In this document: positions 26,683 to 36,653 of the stretch, in pieces
Layout: each line of letters opens with the position of its first letter
How positions within the stretch are numbered: the first letter of the stretch is position 1
Assembly: GCF_021602585.1 (NCBI RefSeq)
Contig: NZ_BQIP01000007.1
Location: forward strand, 62,001 to 126,000
Length of the DNA: 64,000 bases
Reading direction: 5' to 3'
From: Pseudomonas faucium
GTDB lineage: Bacteria > Pseudomonadota > Gammaproteobacteria > Pseudomonadales > Pseudomonadaceae
Program-made: the position numbers and the translations under genes
The notes under the pieces: model-generated
What the model saw: the letters and a program-made list of their open reading frames with translations, nothing else
Database searches by the model: none
Told to the model about the DNA's origin: nothing

Positions 26683-28581
26683 TCATCGACCGCGCAGGAA
26701 AAGTTTGTCCAGGTCGTCCAGGCCCATCTGGGTCCAGGTCGGGCGGCCGTGGTTGCACTGGCCGCTGCGCTCGGTGTTTTCCATGTCGCGCAGCAAGGCG
26801 TTCATCTCGGGGATGGCCAGGCGCCGGTTGGCGCGCACGGCGCCGTGGCAGGCCATGGTGCCGAGCAGTTCGTTGAGGTGCGCCTGGATGCGGTCGCTGG
26901 TGCCGTATTCCATCAGGTCGGCGAGCACATCCTGCACCAGGCGGTTGGCCTCGGCTTGCTTGAGCAAGGCCGGGATCTGGCGGATCGCCAGGGTTTCCGG
27001 GCCCAGACGCTGTAACTCGAAGCCCAGGCGCTGGAACCACTGGCCATGCTCTTCGGCGCAGTCGGCTTCGCGCTGGCTCAGCGCCAGCGTCTCCGGCACC
27101 AGCAACGGCTGGCCGCTCAGGCCCTCGCTGGCCATCGCCACCTTGAGCCGCTCGTACATGATGCGCTCGTGGGCGGCGTGCATGTCCACCAACACCAGCC
27201 CGACGGCATTCTCGGCCAGGATGTAGATGCCCTTGAGCTGGGCCAGGGCATAGCCCAGCGGCGGGATATCGCCCTGGCTCTCGGGCAGCGCGGCAGGCGC
27301 CCCGGCGCCGTCGTTCAACGGCTTGTAGAACTCGCGATAGACCGCCTGCGACTCGGCCGCTGGCAGCGGTTGGGATGGACGCGGGGTGTACTGGTACTGG
27401 TAGCCCGCGCCACTGCCGCCATTGGAAACCGCAAACTGCGGAGCCTGGGGCTGTTCGAGCACCGGCGAGGCCAGGCGCATTTCGCCCTGCGGGCCGAACT
27501 CACCCGCCTGCTGGCCACTCGGGCGGGCGATTTCAGCCCCAGCAGCAGGCGCAGCCAGCTGGTCTTCCGGGCGAACGTCGGCCAGCGCACGGTGCAAGGT
27601 GCCGTAGAGGAAGTCATGCACCGAGCGCCCCTCGCGGAAGCGCACTTCGTGCTTGGTCGGGTGCACGTTGACGTCGACGCCATTGGGCTCGAGCTCGAGG
27701 AACAGCACGAAGGTCGGGTGACGGCCATTGAACAGCACGTCGCGATAGGCCTGGCGCACGGCATGGGCGACCAGTTTGTCGCGTACCGCGCGGCCATTGA
27801 CGAAAAAGTACTGCAAGTCCGCCTGGCTGCGCGAGAACGTCGGCAGGCCGACCCAACCCCACAGGCGCAGGCCGTTGCGCTCGACATCGATGGGCAGCGC
27901 CTGCTCCATGAAGCCTGGGCCGCAGATGGCGCCGACCCTGCGGGCACGGGCGGTTTCGTCGTGCGCTTCGTGCAGGCTGAGAATGCTCTTGCCGTTGTGG
28001 CGCAGGTGGAAGCCGACGTCGAAACGGGCCAGGGCCAGGCGCCGGATGACTTCCTGCAGGTGATCGAACTCGGTCTTCTCGGCCTTGAGGAACTTGCGCC
28101 GGGCCGGGGTGTTGAAGAACAGGTCACGCACTTCCACCGAGGTACCGACCGGGTGAGCGGCAGGCTGCACCCGCGGCGTCATGTCGCGCCCTTCGGTTTC
28201 CACCTGCCAGGCTTCGCTGGCGTTGGCAGTGCGCGAAGTCAGGGTCAGGCGCGCCACCGAGCTGATCGATGCCAGGGCCTCACCGCGAAAACCGAGGCTC
28301 AGCACGCCTTCGAGGTCTTCCAGTTCGCGAATCTTGCTGGTGGCGTGACGGGCCAGGGCCAGCGGCAGGTCGTCGGCGGAGATACCGCCGCCGTCGTCGC
28401 GCACCCGCAGCAGCTTGACGCCGCCCTGCTCGACCTCGACATCGATGCGCCGGGCACCGGAGTCGAGGCTGTTTTCCAGCAGCTCCTTGGCCACCGAGGC
28501 CGGGCGCTCGACCACCTCACCTGCGGCAATCTGGTTGGCCAGCCGCGGGCTGAGCAGCTGGATGCGCGAACCGCCACTCAT
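26683..28581 (-). CDS. mutL: DNA mismatch repair protein MutL (endonuclease type)
   Basis: GHKL ATPase that links MutS recognition to strand incision. It is 632 residues. N-terminal motifs: [38 protein letters not shown] and [12 protein letters not shown] variable Pro/Gln-rich linker follows (about 340-430). The C-terminal domain contains [12 protein letters not shown] (about 463-474), the DQHA(X)2E(X)4E-type metal-binding endonuclease motif that E. coli MutL lacks. This fits pseudomonads, which do not use MutH. It overlaps the amiB stop by 4 nt. Confidence 0.97.
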   Translation of the reverse strand: MSGGSRIQLLSPRLANQIAAGEVVERPASVAKELLENSLDSGARRIDVEVEQGGVKLLRVRDDGGGISADDLPLALARHATSKIRELEDLEGVLSLGFRGEALASISSVARLTLTSRTANASEAWQVETEGRDMTPRVQPAAHPVGTSVEVRDLFFNTPARRKFLKAEKTEFDHLQEVIRRLALARFDVGFHLRHNGKSILSLHEAHDETARARRVGAICGPGFMEQALPIDVERNGLRLWGWVGLPTFSRSQADLQYFFVNGRAVRDKLVAHAVRQAYRDVLFNGRHPTFVLFLELEPNGVDVNVHPTKHEVRFREGRSVHDFLYGTLHRALADVRPEDQLAAPAAGAEIARPSGQQAGEFGPQGEMRLASPVLEQPQAPQFAVSNGGSGAGYQYQYTPRPSQPLPAAESQAVYREFYKPLNDGAGAPAALPESQGDIPPLGYALAQLKGIYILAENAVGLVLVDMHAAHERIMYERLKVAMASEGLSGQPLLVPETLALSQREADCAEEHGQWFQRLGFELQRLGPETLAIRQIPALLKQAEANRLVQDVLADLMEYGTSDRIQAHLNELLGTMACHGAVRANRRLAIPEMNALLRDMENTERSGQCNHGRPTWTQMGLDDLDKLFLRGR

Positions 28582-30011
28582 TGCTGCGAGGCCAGGGTGG
28601 TGGCGGGGATGCTGAGGTGCTGGCCGACTTTCAGTTCATCGGTCTTCAGGCTGTTGCTGCTGCGCAGGCTCGGCACGCTGACCTGGTAGCGCACGGCAAT
28701 CATCGCCAGCGTCTCGCCAGGGCGCACGGTATGGTCACGCGGCCCCTGGGCAATCTTGCCGCTGTCGCGCAGCCAGGCCACGTAGGTGCCAGGCGGCGGG
28801 TTTTGCTGGAAGTACTGGCGCACGCCGGTATGGATCGAACGCGCCAGGGCCTGCTGGTGGCTAGCGGTGGCCAGCTTGGCGGCTTCGTTGTTGTTCGAGA
28901 TGAACCCGGTTTCAACGAGGATCGATGGGATATCCGGCGATTTCAGCACCATGAAGCCCGCCTGTTCCACGCGCTGCTTGTGCAGCGAAGTGACCCGACC
29001 CATGTTGCCGAGCACCTTTTGCCCGACATTCAGGCTGGAGCTGAGGGTGGCGGTCATCGACAGGTCGAGCAGCACACCGGCCAGCATGCGGTCCTTGTCG
29101 TCGAGGCTGACGTTGCCGGCACCGCCGATCAGGTCGGAGCGGTTTTCCGTGTCGGCCAGCCAGCGCGCGGTCTCGGAGGTGGCACCCCGGTCGGACAGGG
29201 CGAACACCGAAGCACCGAACGCGGCCCGCGACGGCGCGGCGTCGGCGTGGATCGAAATGAACAGGTCGGCGCCCTTCTTACGGGCGATCTCGGTGCGCTT
29301 GCGCAGCGGGATGAAGTAGTCACCGGTGCGGGTCAGCTCGGCGCGGTAGCCCTTCTCGGTGTTGATCTGGCGCTGCAGTTCCTTGGCGATCTGCAGCACG
29401 ATGTCTTTTTCATGCTGGCCGCGCGAGCCGGAGGCACCCGGGTCCTCGCCGCCGTGGCCGGCGTCGATGGCGACCACGATGTCGCGCTTGCCGGCGGGTA
29501 CCGGCGGCAGCTTGATCGCAGGCTGCGCCGGGCTGACCGGCACGGCAGGCGTGGTCGCCGGGGTAGGCGTCGGGGTGGGCGTTGGCGGCGGTGCGGTGGC
29601 CGCAATGGCGTCCGATTCCTGGTCGTACAGGTCTACCACCAGGCGGTTGCCGTACTGGGCATTGGGCGCCAGGGTGAAGCTCTTCGGGGTGACCGATTTT
29701 TTCAGGTCGACCACCACGCGCAGGTCGGTGGGCGTGCGCTGGGCAGAGCGCACGCTGCTGATCGGCGTGTTGGAAGTGGACACGTTCAGCGGCGCGGCCA
29801 GGGTCGCGCCATTGATGTCGATCACCAGGCGGTCGGGCGCGCTCAGGGTGAAGACGCTATGCTGCACCGGGCCGGACAGGTCGAAGACCAGCCGTGTGTT
29901 GTCCGGCGCGCGCCACAGGCGCATGCTCTTGACTTGTGTGACGGCCAGAGCGTCAACGGTCACTGCTGTCAGCAGCAGCCCAACCACAGCGACCAGTGCG
30001 CGTATGCGCAT
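28578..30011 (-). CDS. amiB: N-acetylmuramoyl-L-alanine amidase AmiB
   Basis: Periplasmic zinc amidase that splits septal peptidoglycan during cell separation. It is 477 residues: signal peptide (1-23), AMIN domain (about 25-135) for septal targeting, a Pro/Thr-rich linker ([12 protein letters not shown]), Amidase_3 domain (about 170-400) with zinc-ligand segments [21 protein letters not shown] and the catalytic Glu in [10 protein letters not shown], then a C-terminal LysM domain ([20 protein letters not shown], about 425-470). It overlaps mutL by ATGA. Confidence 0.97.
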   Translation of the reverse strand: MRIRALVAVVGLLLTAVTVDALAVTQVKSMRLWRAPDNTRLVFDLSGPVQHSVFTLSAPDRLVIDINGATLAAPLNVSTSNTPISSVRSAQRTPTDLRVVVDLKKSVTPKSFTLAPNAQYGNRLVVDLYDQESDAIAATAPPPTPTPTPTPATTPAVPVSPAQPAIKLPPVPAGKRDIVVAIDAGHGGEDPGASGSRGQHEKDIVLQIAKELQRQINTEKGYRAELTRTGDYFIPLRKRTEIARKKGADLFISIHADAAPSRAAFGASVFALSDRGATSETARWLADTENRSDLIGGAGNVSLDDKDRMLAGVLLDLSMTATLSSSLNVGQKVLGNMGRVTSLHKQRVEQAGFMVLKSPDIPSILVETGFISNNNEAAKLATASHQQALARSIHTGVRQYFQQNPPPGTYVAWLRDSGKIAQGPRDHTVRPGETLAMIAVRYQVSVPSLRSSNSLKTDELKVGQHLSIPATTLASQQ

Positions 30012-30022
30012 ACCTACCCCAC

Positions 30023-30496
30023 TTACTGTTTATTGTGTTCGGCCAGTGCAGTGCACCAAGCCTCGCCGCGAGCCCCCTGCGGCGAAAGGTTCAGCGAGCG
30101 TCCGCCCGCTTGGGGGCTTATGGTAATGGTCAGGTCAGGCTTTGGCAAAACGCCCGCACCCTTTTGTGGCCACTCGAACAGGCACAGCGGGTCGCCTTCG
30201 AAGTAGTCGCGAATGCCCATGAACTCCAGCTCTTCCGGATCGACCAGGCGATACAGGTCGAAGTGGTAGGCACGCACGTCGCCGATCTCGTAGGGTTCTA
30301 CCACAGTAAATGTCGGACTTTTCACCGCTCCAGTATGGCCCAGGCCACGGATCAGGCCACGGGACAGGGTGGTCTTGCCAGCGCCCAGGTCACCTTCGAG
30401 AAAAATCACGCCGTGACCGCCGGTCACCTCGGCCAGTTTGCCGCCAAAGGCGACCGTGGCCGCTTCATCGGCCAGAAACAGGGTTATGCCAGACAC
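30023..30496 (-). CDS. tsaE: tRNA threonylcarbamoyladenosine biosynthesis ATPase TsaE
   Basis: Small ATPase that works with TsaB, TsaC and TsaD to place t6A at position 37 of ANN-decoding tRNAs. It is 157 residues. Walker A GDLGAGKTTLSRG (about 35-47), the conserved SPTFTVVEPYEIG segment and the HFDLYRLVDPEELEFMGI motif are present. It overlaps the 3' end of nnrD by 13 nt and precedes amiB by 11 nt, the usual nnrD-tsaE-amiB-mutL order. Confidence 0.96.
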   Translation of the reverse strand: MSGITLFLADEAATVAFGGKLAEVTGGHGVIFLEGDLGAGKTTLSRGLIRGLGHTGAVKSPTFTVVEPYEIGDVRAYHFDLYRLVDPEELEFMGIRDYFEGDPLCLFEWPQKGAGVLPKPDLTITISPQAGGRSLNLSPQGARGEAWCTALAEHNKQ

Positions 30497-31344
30497 GCAG
30501 AATGCTCCTCCAACAACTCACGAATGACCGGCGCCAGATCACTGGCCGCCAAGCCTCTACCTTTGCTCCCCAGGCGCTCGCCCGCACAGGCGTGCAGCCA
30601 CACCCCCAGGCACGCGGCATCCCAGGTAGCCAGCCCCTGGGCCAGCAGCGCACCCAGCACCCCCGTCAACACATCGCCCAGCCCCGCGCCGGCCATCGCC
30701 GGGTGGCCGCGCTCGCACAGCGCCAGCTTGCCCGCAGGGTCGGCGACCAGGGTGCCGGCCCCCTTGAGCACGCACACACTGGCATAGCGCCGCGCCAGCT
30801 TGCGCGCGGCTCCAGCACGGTCGGCCTGCACCGCCTCGGTGGAAATGCCCAGCAGCCGCGCCGCCTCCCCCGGGTGCGGGGTGAGGATGCTGGCGCTGGG
30901 CAGGGCCAGCGGCGTGCGCGCCAGCAGGTTCAGGGCATCGGCGTCCCACACCTGCGGCCGCTCGGCATTGGCCACCGCCGACAGCAGGCTGCGGCCCCAG
31001 GCCGCCTGGCCCAGGCCAGGGCCCACCACCAGCACCGAGGCACGCTCGAGCGGGGCCATGAGCTGGTTGGCCGAACTCAGCCCCAGGCACATGACTTCCG
31101 GCAGGCGCGCAAGGCTAGCGGCCACGTGTTCGGGGCGGGTCGCCACGCTGACCAGGCCAGCGCCGCAGCGCAGCGCCGCCTCGGCACTGAGCAGCACGGC
31201 GCCACCGGTGCCGAGGTCGCCACCGACCACCAGCAGGTGGCCGAAGTCGCCCTTTTGGGCCTGCGCAGGCCGTGCAGGCAGGCGCGCGACCGTCAAGCCA
31301 GTGAGCAGTTGCGGGGCGTGGCCGGGGTGTTTGGTCTGGGGCAT
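30484..31344 (-). CDS. nnrD: ADP-dependent NAD(P)H-hydrate dehydratase NnrD
   Basis: Ribokinase-fold enzyme that repairs damaged NAD(P)HX. It is 286 residues and covers the dehydratase domain only, without the fused NnrE epimerase found in E. coli YjeF. Motifs: GDFGHLLVVGGDLGTGGA, the ILTPHPGEAARLLG segment, VLKGAGTLVADP and the GxGD catalytic Asp in AMAGAGLGDVLTGVLGALL. ATG 31344 is preferred: a TATAAT box 29 nt upstream makes the longer frame unlikely to be transcribed whole. It is first in the long leftward cluster. Confidence 0.93.
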   Translation of the reverse strand: MPQTKHPGHAPQLLTGLTVARLPARPAQAQKGDFGHLLVVGGDLGTGGAVLLSAEAALRCGAGLVSVATRPEHVAASLARLPEVMCLGLSSANQLMAPLERASVLVVGPGLGQAAWGRSLLSAVANAERPQVWDADALNLLARTPLALPSASILTPHPGEAARLLGISTEAVQADRAGAARKLARRYASVCVLKGAGTLVADPAGKLALCERGHPAMAGAGLGDVLTGVLGALLAQGLATWDAACLGVWLHACAGERLGSKGRGLAASDLAPVIRELLEEHSACLA

Positions 31345-31372
31345 GGGGTCAAAGGCTCCAATGTCTGGCAGA

Positions 31373-31378
31373 ATTATA
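31373..31378 (-). promoter_or_regulatory. -10 box (TATAAT) of the nnrD-tsaE-amiB-mutL cluster
   Basis: A consensus TATAAT on the minus strand, 29 nt before the nnrD ATG, in the short divergent region with queG. I see no good -35 box at 16-18 bases, so activator dependence is possible. Confidence 0.5.
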
Positions 31379-31409
31379 CGCACCTGAGCCCGTATTGCCT
31401 TGCCCATCC

Positions 31410-32474
31410 ATGTCCGCTTCCGCACCTGACCTCGCCGCACTGGCCCAATCGATCAAGAATTGGGGCCGAGAACTCGGTTTTGCCCACGTCGGCATCGCCG
31501 GGGTGGACCTTGGCGAGCACGAACATCACCTGCAGCGCTGGCTCGACGCCGGCTACCAGGGCGAGATGGAATACCTTGGCGCCCACGGCAGCAAGCGCGC
31601 CCACCCCGAACAGCTGATCCCCGGCACCGTGCGCGTGGTGTCACTGCGCATGGACTACCTGCCCGGCGACACGCAGATGGCGCAACGCCTGGCACAGCCG
31701 GAAAAGGCCTATGTGTCGCGCTATGCCCTGGGCCGCGACTACCACAAGCTGGTGCGCAAGCGCGTGCAGCACCTGGCCGACCGCATCCAGGAAGCGATCG
31801 GCCCGTTCGGCTACCGCGCCTTCGTCGACAGCGCTCCGGTACTGGAAAAGGCCCTGGCCGAACAGGCCGGGCTGGGTTGGATCGGCAAGAACACCCTGCT
31901 GCTCAACCGCAAGGCCGGCAGTTACTTCTTCCTCGCCGAACTGTTCGTCGACCTACCGCTGCCGGTGGACGAGGCGCATGCCAGTGAACACTGCGGGCGC
32001 TGCGAGGCCTGCCTGGATATCTGCCCGACCAAGGCCTTCGTCGGGCCTTATGTGCTGGATGCGCGGCGCTGCATCTCGTACCTGACCATCGAGCTGAAGG
32101 GCGCGATTCCCGTGGAGTTGCGCGCGATGATGGGCAATCGGGTGTTCGGCTGCGACGATTGCCAGATCGTCTGCCCGTGGAACCGCTTTGCCCGGCCCAC
32201 CCAGGAAAACGACTTCCAGCCTCGGCACGGGCTGGAAAACGCCGAGCTGGCCGAGATGTTCCTGTGGGATGAACGCACCTTCCTGCGCAAGACCGAAGGC
32301 GGGCCGCTGCGGCGTGCGGGGTACGAGCGGTGGCTGCGCAACCTGGCGGTGGGGCTGGGCAATGCGCCTTCGACCATACCGGTGCTGGAGGCGTTGAAGG
32401 CTCGCCAGGACGACCCGTCGGAGCTAGTGCGCGAGCATGTGCAGTGGGCGCTGGCGCAGCATGAGCACCGCTAG
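31410..32474 (+). CDS. queG: Epoxyqueuosine reductase QueG
   Basis: Cobalamin- and Fe-S-dependent enzyme for the last step of queuosine synthesis in tRNA. It is 354 residues. Two 4Fe-4S cluster motifs are visible: CGRCEACLDICPTKAF and CDDCQIVCPWN. Also family-typical are GYQGEMEYLGAHGSKR, VDSAPVLEKALAEQAGLGWIGKN and a C-terminal HEAT-like region. ATG 31410 is used; a TTG five codons upstream is less likely. It is divergent from nnrD and ends directly at a REP doublet. Confidence 0.96.
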   Translation: MSASAPDLAALAQSIKNWGRELGFAHVGIAGVDLGEHEHHLQRWLDAGYQGEMEYLGAHGSKRAHPEQLIPGTVRVVSLRMDYLPGDTQMAQRLAQPEKAYVSRYALGRDYHKLVRKRVQHLADRIQEAIGPFGYRAFVDSAPVLEKALAEQAGLGWIGKNTLLLNRKAGSYFFLAELFVDLPLPVDEAHASEHCGRCEACLDICPTKAFVGPYVLDARRCISYLTIELKGAIPVELRAMMGNRVFGCDDCQIVCPWNRFARPTQENDFQPRHGLENAELAEMFLWDERTFLRKTEGGPLRRAGYERWLRNLAVGLGNAPSTIPVLEALKARQDDPSELVREHVQWALAQHEHR

Positions 32475-32569
32475 GGGCCGCTGCGCGCCCCAATCGCCGG
32501 CAAGCCGGCTCCCACAGTGACAGCGGCGCTGCCCTACCCGTGGGAGCCGGCTTGCCGGCGATAGGGCCC
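32474..32569. repeat. REP doublet (GCCGGCAAGCCGGCTCCCAC family)
   Basis: Inverted pair beginning at the last base of the queG stop codon and lying between the convergent queG and TRIC-type genes. The spacer is about 22 bases. Confidence 0.93.
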
Positions 32570-32583
32570 ACAGCGGCACCGCC

Positions 32584-33195
32584 TCACTGCTGGTCGTTGT
32601 AGTGGAACTTGGGCATTTCCCAATGAAAACGAATGGCCAGCAAGCGCACCAGAAAGCCACCGAACAAGGTCAGCAGCATCGCCTGCTCGGCCGGCAGCTT
32701 GAAATACACGCACCCCAGGTAGAACCACGCCGCCGCGAACGACACGCTGGCATACAGCTCACGGCGAAACACCAGGGGAATGTCGTTGCAGAAGATATCC
32801 CGCAGGATCCCGCCAAACACCCCGGTGATCACCCCGCTGATCGATGCCACCAGCATGCCCTGCCCCATCTCCAGCGCAGTCATGCAACCAATCAGGGTAA
32901 AGGCCACCAGCCCCAGGGCATCGAGCACCAGGAACAGCGAGCGCAAGCGGCGCATCATCGGCGCGATGAAAATCGTCAGCAGCGCGGCAAGGCTGGTCAA
33001 CACCAGGTATTCCGGGTGCTTCACCCAGGTCAGCGGGTAGTGCCCGAGCAGCACGTCGCGCACCGAGCCGCCCCCCAGGGCGGTGACGCAGGCAATCAGC
33101 ACCACGCCAAACCAGTCCATGCCGCGACGGCCGGCAGACAAGGCGCCGGTCATGGCTTCGGCGGTGATGGCGATGAGGTAGAGCATCAGCAACAT
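32584..33195 (-). CDS. Trimeric intracellular cation (TRIC) channel family protein (UPF0126/YadS)
   Basis: 203-residue inner-membrane protein with about seven membrane helices built from an internal duplication. The two halves carry the matching signatures TALGGGSVRDVLLG (about 39-52) and GVFGGILRDIFCND (about 126-139). Bacterial TRIC relatives form trimeric cation channels; the GG..RD loops line the pore region. The start is probably ATG 33195, with a second ATG three codons later; the Shine-Dalgarno sequence is weak. It is a single gene between queG and orn. Confidence 0.9.
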   Translation of the reverse strand: MLLMLYLIAITAEAMTGALSAGRRGMDWFGVVLIACVTALGGGSVRDVLLGHYPLTWVKHPEYLVLTSLAALLTIFIAPMMRRLRSLFLVLDALGLVAFTLIGCMTALEMGQGMLVASISGVITGVFGGILRDIFCNDIPLVFRRELYASVSFAAAWFYLGCVYFKLPAEQAMLLTLFGGFLVRLLAIRFHWEMPKFHYNDQQ

Positions 33196-33285
33196 GGTGC
33201 GGGTCCGTGCGAGAAAGGCGCGCAGTCTAACCAGTTGCCCAAGGCACCAAAAGAGGGCGCCGATAGATTATCTGCGCCCTTCGGC

Positions 33286-33828
33286 TCACACCTTGATGAA
33301 GTGCTGGCGATAGTGGCGCAGCTCGGCGATCGACTCGCGGATATCGTCCAGCGCCAGGTGGGTGCTGCCCTTCTTGAAGCTGTCACGCACCTCCGGCGCC
33401 CAGCGTGCAGCCAGCTCCTTGACGGTGGAGACGTCGAGGTTGCGGTAGTGGAAGTAGTTTTCCAGGCCGCGCATGTGGCGGTAGAGGAAGCGGCGGTCCT
33501 GGCAGATGCTGTTGCCGCAGATCGGCGACTTGCCCTTGGGCACCCACTGCTCGAGGAAGGCGATGGTCTGCGCCTCGGCCTCGGCCATGCTGACCTGGCT
33601 TTCGCGCACGCGCTGGGTCAGGCCCGAGGCGCCGTGGGTGCGGGTGTTCCACTCGTCCATGCGCGCCAGCACTTCGTCGCTGTGGTGGATGGCGATCACC
33701 GGGCCTTCGGCCAGGGTGTTCAGCTCGCTGTCGGTGACGATGGTGGCCATCTCGATGATGACGTCGTTGTCCGGATCGAGGCCGGTCATTTCCAGGTCGA
33801 TCCAGATCAGGTTCTGTGGGTTCTGCAT
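33286..33828 (-). CDS. orn: Oligoribonuclease
   Basis: DEDDh 3'-5' exonuclease that degrades 2-5-nt RNAs, including pGpG produced from c-di-GMP, and is essential in several pseudomonads. It is 180 residues. Exo [16 protein letters not shown], Exo II region [15 protein letters not shown] and Exo [17 protein letters not shown] are intact, with Asp/Glu metal ligands and the general-base His. It is divergent from rsgA, a very common gammaproteobacterial pair. Confidence 0.98.
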   Translation of the reverse strand: MQNPQNLIWIDLEMTGLDPDNDVIIEMATIVTDSELNTLAEGPVIAIHHSDEVLARMDEWNTRTHGASGLTQRVRESQVSMAEAEAQTIAFLEQWVPKGKSPICGNSICQDRRFLYRHMRGLENYFHYRNLDVSTVKELAARWAPEVRDSFKKGSTHLALDDIRESIAELRHYRQHFIKV

Positions 33829-33967
33829 GCAGGGCTCCTCATATAGGCGCTCATATTAGCCTAGCGGGCATGGCCTGCGCATGCGCACTGCAACGCCAGG
33901 GGCCATGGTCCGGCGCCTGGCGTGCTAAACTGCCCGCCGATTTCATTCGCCCCTCCACGGAACCTTC

Positions 33968-34999
33968 ATGGCCAAACGCCAGCTCAATCGCCGCCAGAAC
34001 TGGCGCATCGAAAAAATCCAGAACGAACGCGCCGCACGCGCCGCCAAACGCGAACAGCATGCGCTGCAGGAGCTGGAGGGGGGTGACCTTGGACCTGAAC
34101 AACTCGGCCTGGTGATCGCCCACTTCGGTGTACAGGTCGAGGTCGAGGCCCAGGACGGCGAAGCTGCCGGCCAGGTGTTCCGTTGCCACCTGCGGGCCAA
34201 CCTGCCAGCGCTGGTCACCGGCGACCGCGTGGTATGGCGTGCGGGCAACCAGGGCATTGGCGTGATCGTCGCGCAGATGCCGCGCAGCACCGAGCTGTGC
34301 CGGCCGAACAACCACGGCCAGCTCAAGCCGGTGGCGGCCAACGTCGACTTGATCGTGATCGTCTTCGCCCCGGCCCCCGAGCCGCACCCGAACCTGATCG
34401 ACCGCTACCTGGTGGCCGCCGAGCACGCCGGTATCCGCCCGCTGCTGCTGCTGAACAAGGCCGACCTGATCGACGAGCACAACGGCCCCGGCCTGCACGC
34501 GTTGCTCGAGGTCTACCGCGAGCTGGGCTACCCGCTGCTGGAAGTGTCGGCGCACCAGGGCGATGGCATGCAACGCCTGCAGCAGATGCTGGACGGGCAC
34601 ATCAGCGTGTTCGTCGGCCAGTCGGGCGTGGGCAAGTCATCGCTGGTCAACAGCCTGCTGCCGGATGCCGGCACCCGCGTGGGCGACCTTTCCGAATGGT
34701 CCGGCCAGGGCACCCACACCACCACTACCGCGCGCCTGTATCACTTCCCCAATGGCGGTGACCTGATCGACTCGCCGGGCATTCGCGAGTTCGGCCTCGG
34801 CCACGTCAGCCGCAGCGATGTGGAAGATGGCTTCATCGAATTCCGCGACCTGTTCGGCACCTGCCGCTTCCGCGACTGCAAACATGACCGCGAGCCCGGT
34901 TGTGCGCTGCTCAAGGCACTGGAAGACGGCCGCATCAAGCCGCAACGGATGAACAGCTACCGCTCGATCATTGCCAGCCTGCCGGAAGACGCCTACTGA
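33968..34999 (+). CDS. rsgA: Ribosome small subunit-dependent GTPase RsgA
   Basis: Circularly permuted GTPase that checks late 30S maturation. It is 343 residues. A basic N-terminus ([18 protein letters not shown]) leads to an OB-fold, followed by G4 LLNKADLI before G1 [17 protein letters not shown]2 [10 protein letters not shown] and G3 [10 protein letters not shown], the hallmark permuted order. The C-terminal zinc-binding element is [16 protein letters not shown]. It is monocistronic, divergent from orn. Confidence 0.98.
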   Translation: MAKRQLNRRQNWRIEKIQNERAARAAKREQHALQELEGGDLGPEQLGLVIAHFGVQVEVEAQDGEAAGQVFRCHLRANLPALVTGDRVVWRAGNQGIGVIVAQMPRSTELCRPNNHGQLKPVAANVDLIVIVFAPAPEPHPNLIDRYLVAAEHAGIRPLLLLNKADLIDEHNGPGLHALLEVYRELGYPLLEVSAHQGDGMQRLQQMLDGHISVFVGQSGVGKSSLVNSLLPDAGTRVGDLSEWSGQGTHTTTTARLYHFPNGGDLIDSPGIREFGLGHVSRSDVEDGFIEFRDLFGTCRFRDCKHDREPGCALLKALEDGRIKPQRMNSYRSIIASLPEDAY

Positions 35000-35112
35000 T
35001 CTGTAGGATTTTTTACCGCAGAAAGTAGGACGATTCCGGATTTAGCGTCATCTATTGCTCCCACCGCTGCTTTCCCTGATGGTCATGGCTTCTATCAGGG
35101 AGGGCAACCGCG

Positions 35113-35592
35113 ATGCCGGTGTTCATCAGCTACCGCCACGAAGAGCGGCTTGACGCCTTCATTCTCAACGAGCGCCTGCTGCTCGAAGGCATCCCCGCAC
35201 AACTGGTCCTGTTCGACTTCGACGGGCAGACCAGCGAAGACCTGTATGGCAGTTTCTGCCAGCACATGAGTGATGCGACCCACTGGATCGGCCTGCTGCC
35301 AGAAGCGTTCAGCGAAGAGTGGTGGACCGCCTGGCTGCTCGGGGCCGCGGTAATGGCCGGGCGCCGGGTGAGCTTCTTTCAACCCACCGGCGATACGCTG
35401 CCGGCGCACCTTTGCAAGTGGCCGGTGATGCGCGAGCGCACGCACATCGACCTGTTCGTACGGGCCTACCACGACGAGCGCACCTTCGCCCGCGCCCTGA
35501 CCTTGCCAGCGCCTGGCGGCAGCTGGGCGGACCGGGACAATGCGGACTACTTCCATGCCGACCTCAAGGCCAAGATCCGGCGGGGGTTTTGA
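35113..35592 (+). CDS. Small TIR-like domain protein
   Basis: 159 residues, essentially one domain. It opens with the TIR box 1-like strand VFISYRHEERLDAF, followed by ERLLLEGIPAQLVLFDFDG, SDATHWIGLLPEAFSEEWW and LLGAAVMAGRRVSFFQP, the beta-strand/helix order of TIR folds. In catalytic TIRs a Glu follows the conserved Trp by three or four residues; here the stretch is WWTAWLLGA with no Glu, so NADase activity is doubtful. GGGAGG lies 9 nt upstream of the ATG. It has no partner gene of known defence systems; its neighbours are rsgA and convergent motB. Function unknown. Confidence 0.65.
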   Translation: MPVFISYRHEERLDAFILNERLLLEGIPAQLVLFDFDGQTSEDLYGSFCQHMSDATHWIGLLPEAFSEEWWTAWLLGAAVMAGRRVSFFQPTGDTLPAHLCKWPVMRERTHIDLFVRAYHDERTFARALTLPAPGGSWADRDNADYFHADLKAKIRRGF

Positions 35593-35627
35593 ACGCCGGC
35601 AGGGGCTGCAAAGCGGCCCCTCAGGCC

Positions 35628-36650
35628 TTACTGGTCCTTCGCCTCGTCCATCTTCAAGGTGCCATCCTCGAAGATGTTCAGCTTCTGGCGCAGCTCACGC
35701 GGCTGCATCGGCGCCTCATCGGCACCCGGCGCCGCCGAAGCGCCCGGTGCAGCACCCGCAGGTGCCGGCGCCTGGGCCGGCGGCGTCGCCTCTGGCGTGC
35801 CCTGCTCGCCCTCGATGTTGCGCTGGGCTTTCTTGGTCAGGACGATGATGTCGATACGGCGGTTGACCGGGTTGAACGGGTCCTTGCGGTCGAACAGCGA
35901 CGACGAGGCGTAGCCCACCACGCGCGCCACCTGGTCATCCGGGTAGCCACCGGCCACCAACGCACGGCGCGCGGCATTGGCACGGTTGGCCGACAGTTCC
36001 CAGTTGCCGAACTCACCGCTGCCCGAATAAGGCTTGGCATCGGTATGGCCACTGATGCTGATCTTGTTCGGCACCGCCTTGATGGTGTCGGCCATGGCCA
36101 GCAGGATGTCTTCGAAGTACGGCTGCAGGCGCGCGCTGCCAATGTCGAACATCGGCCGGTTCTCGGCATCCATGATCTGGATGCGCAGGCCGTCCTGAGT
36201 GATCTCGAACAGGATCTGGTCCTTGAACTTCTGCAGCTGCGGGTTCTCTTCGACCTTGTTCTGCAACTCCTGCAGCAACAGCTCCAGGCGCTCGCGCTCC
36301 ACCTGCTCGGCCATGGTCTCGACCTGGTCCTTGTCCAGCTGGATGCTGGTATCAGGCGTAGGCTCGGACTTTTCTTCCGGGTTGATGGTCTTTTCCGGCG
36401 CCAGCTGGGGCGATCCGCCCAGGTCGATGACGTAGGGCGTACCACTCTCGGAGAAGCCGATCGGGTCCTTGAAGTAGCCGGCGATGGCGATCTTCTGTTC
36501 CGGCGTGGCGGTGGACAGCAGCCACAGCACCAGGAAGAACGCCATCATCGCCGTGGCGAAGTCGGCGAAGGCGATCTTCCAGGCACCCCCGTGGTGCCCG
36601 CCACCATAGCGCTTGACGCGCTTGATGATTATCGGCTGATTGTTTTCCAT
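35628..36650 (-). CDS. motB: Flagellar motor protein MotB
   Basis: Stator subunit anchored to peptidoglycan. It is 340 residues: a basic N-terminus (IIIKRVKRYGGGHHGGAWK), one membrane segment with the proton-carrying Asp in FADFATAMMAFFLVLWLLS (about 30-48), a periplasmic plug/linker, and an OmpA-like peptidoglycan-binding domain (SISGHTDAKPYSGSGEFGNW ... SANRANAARRAL). The C-terminus is Ala/Pro-rich. It lies 3 nt after motA. The bacterium probably also has a second stator, MotCD, as usual in this genus; none is in the window. Confidence 0.97.
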   Translation of the reverse strand: MENNQPIIIKRVKRYGGGHHGGAWKIAFADFATAMMAFFLVLWLLSTATPEQKIAIAGYFKDPIGFSESGTPYVIDLGGSPQLAPEKTINPEEKSEPTPDTSIQLDKDQVETMAEQVERERLELLLQELQNKVEENPQLQKFKDQILFEITQDGLRIQIMDAENRPMFDIGSARLQPYFEDILLAMADTIKAVPNKISISGHTDAKPYSGSGEFGNWELSANRANAARRALVAGGYPDDQVARVVGYASSSLFDRKDPFNPVNRRIDIIVLTKKAQRNIEGEQGTPEATPPAQAPAPAGAAPGASAAPGADEAPMQPRELRQKLNIFEDGTLKMDEAKDQ

Positions 36651-36653
36651 GGA

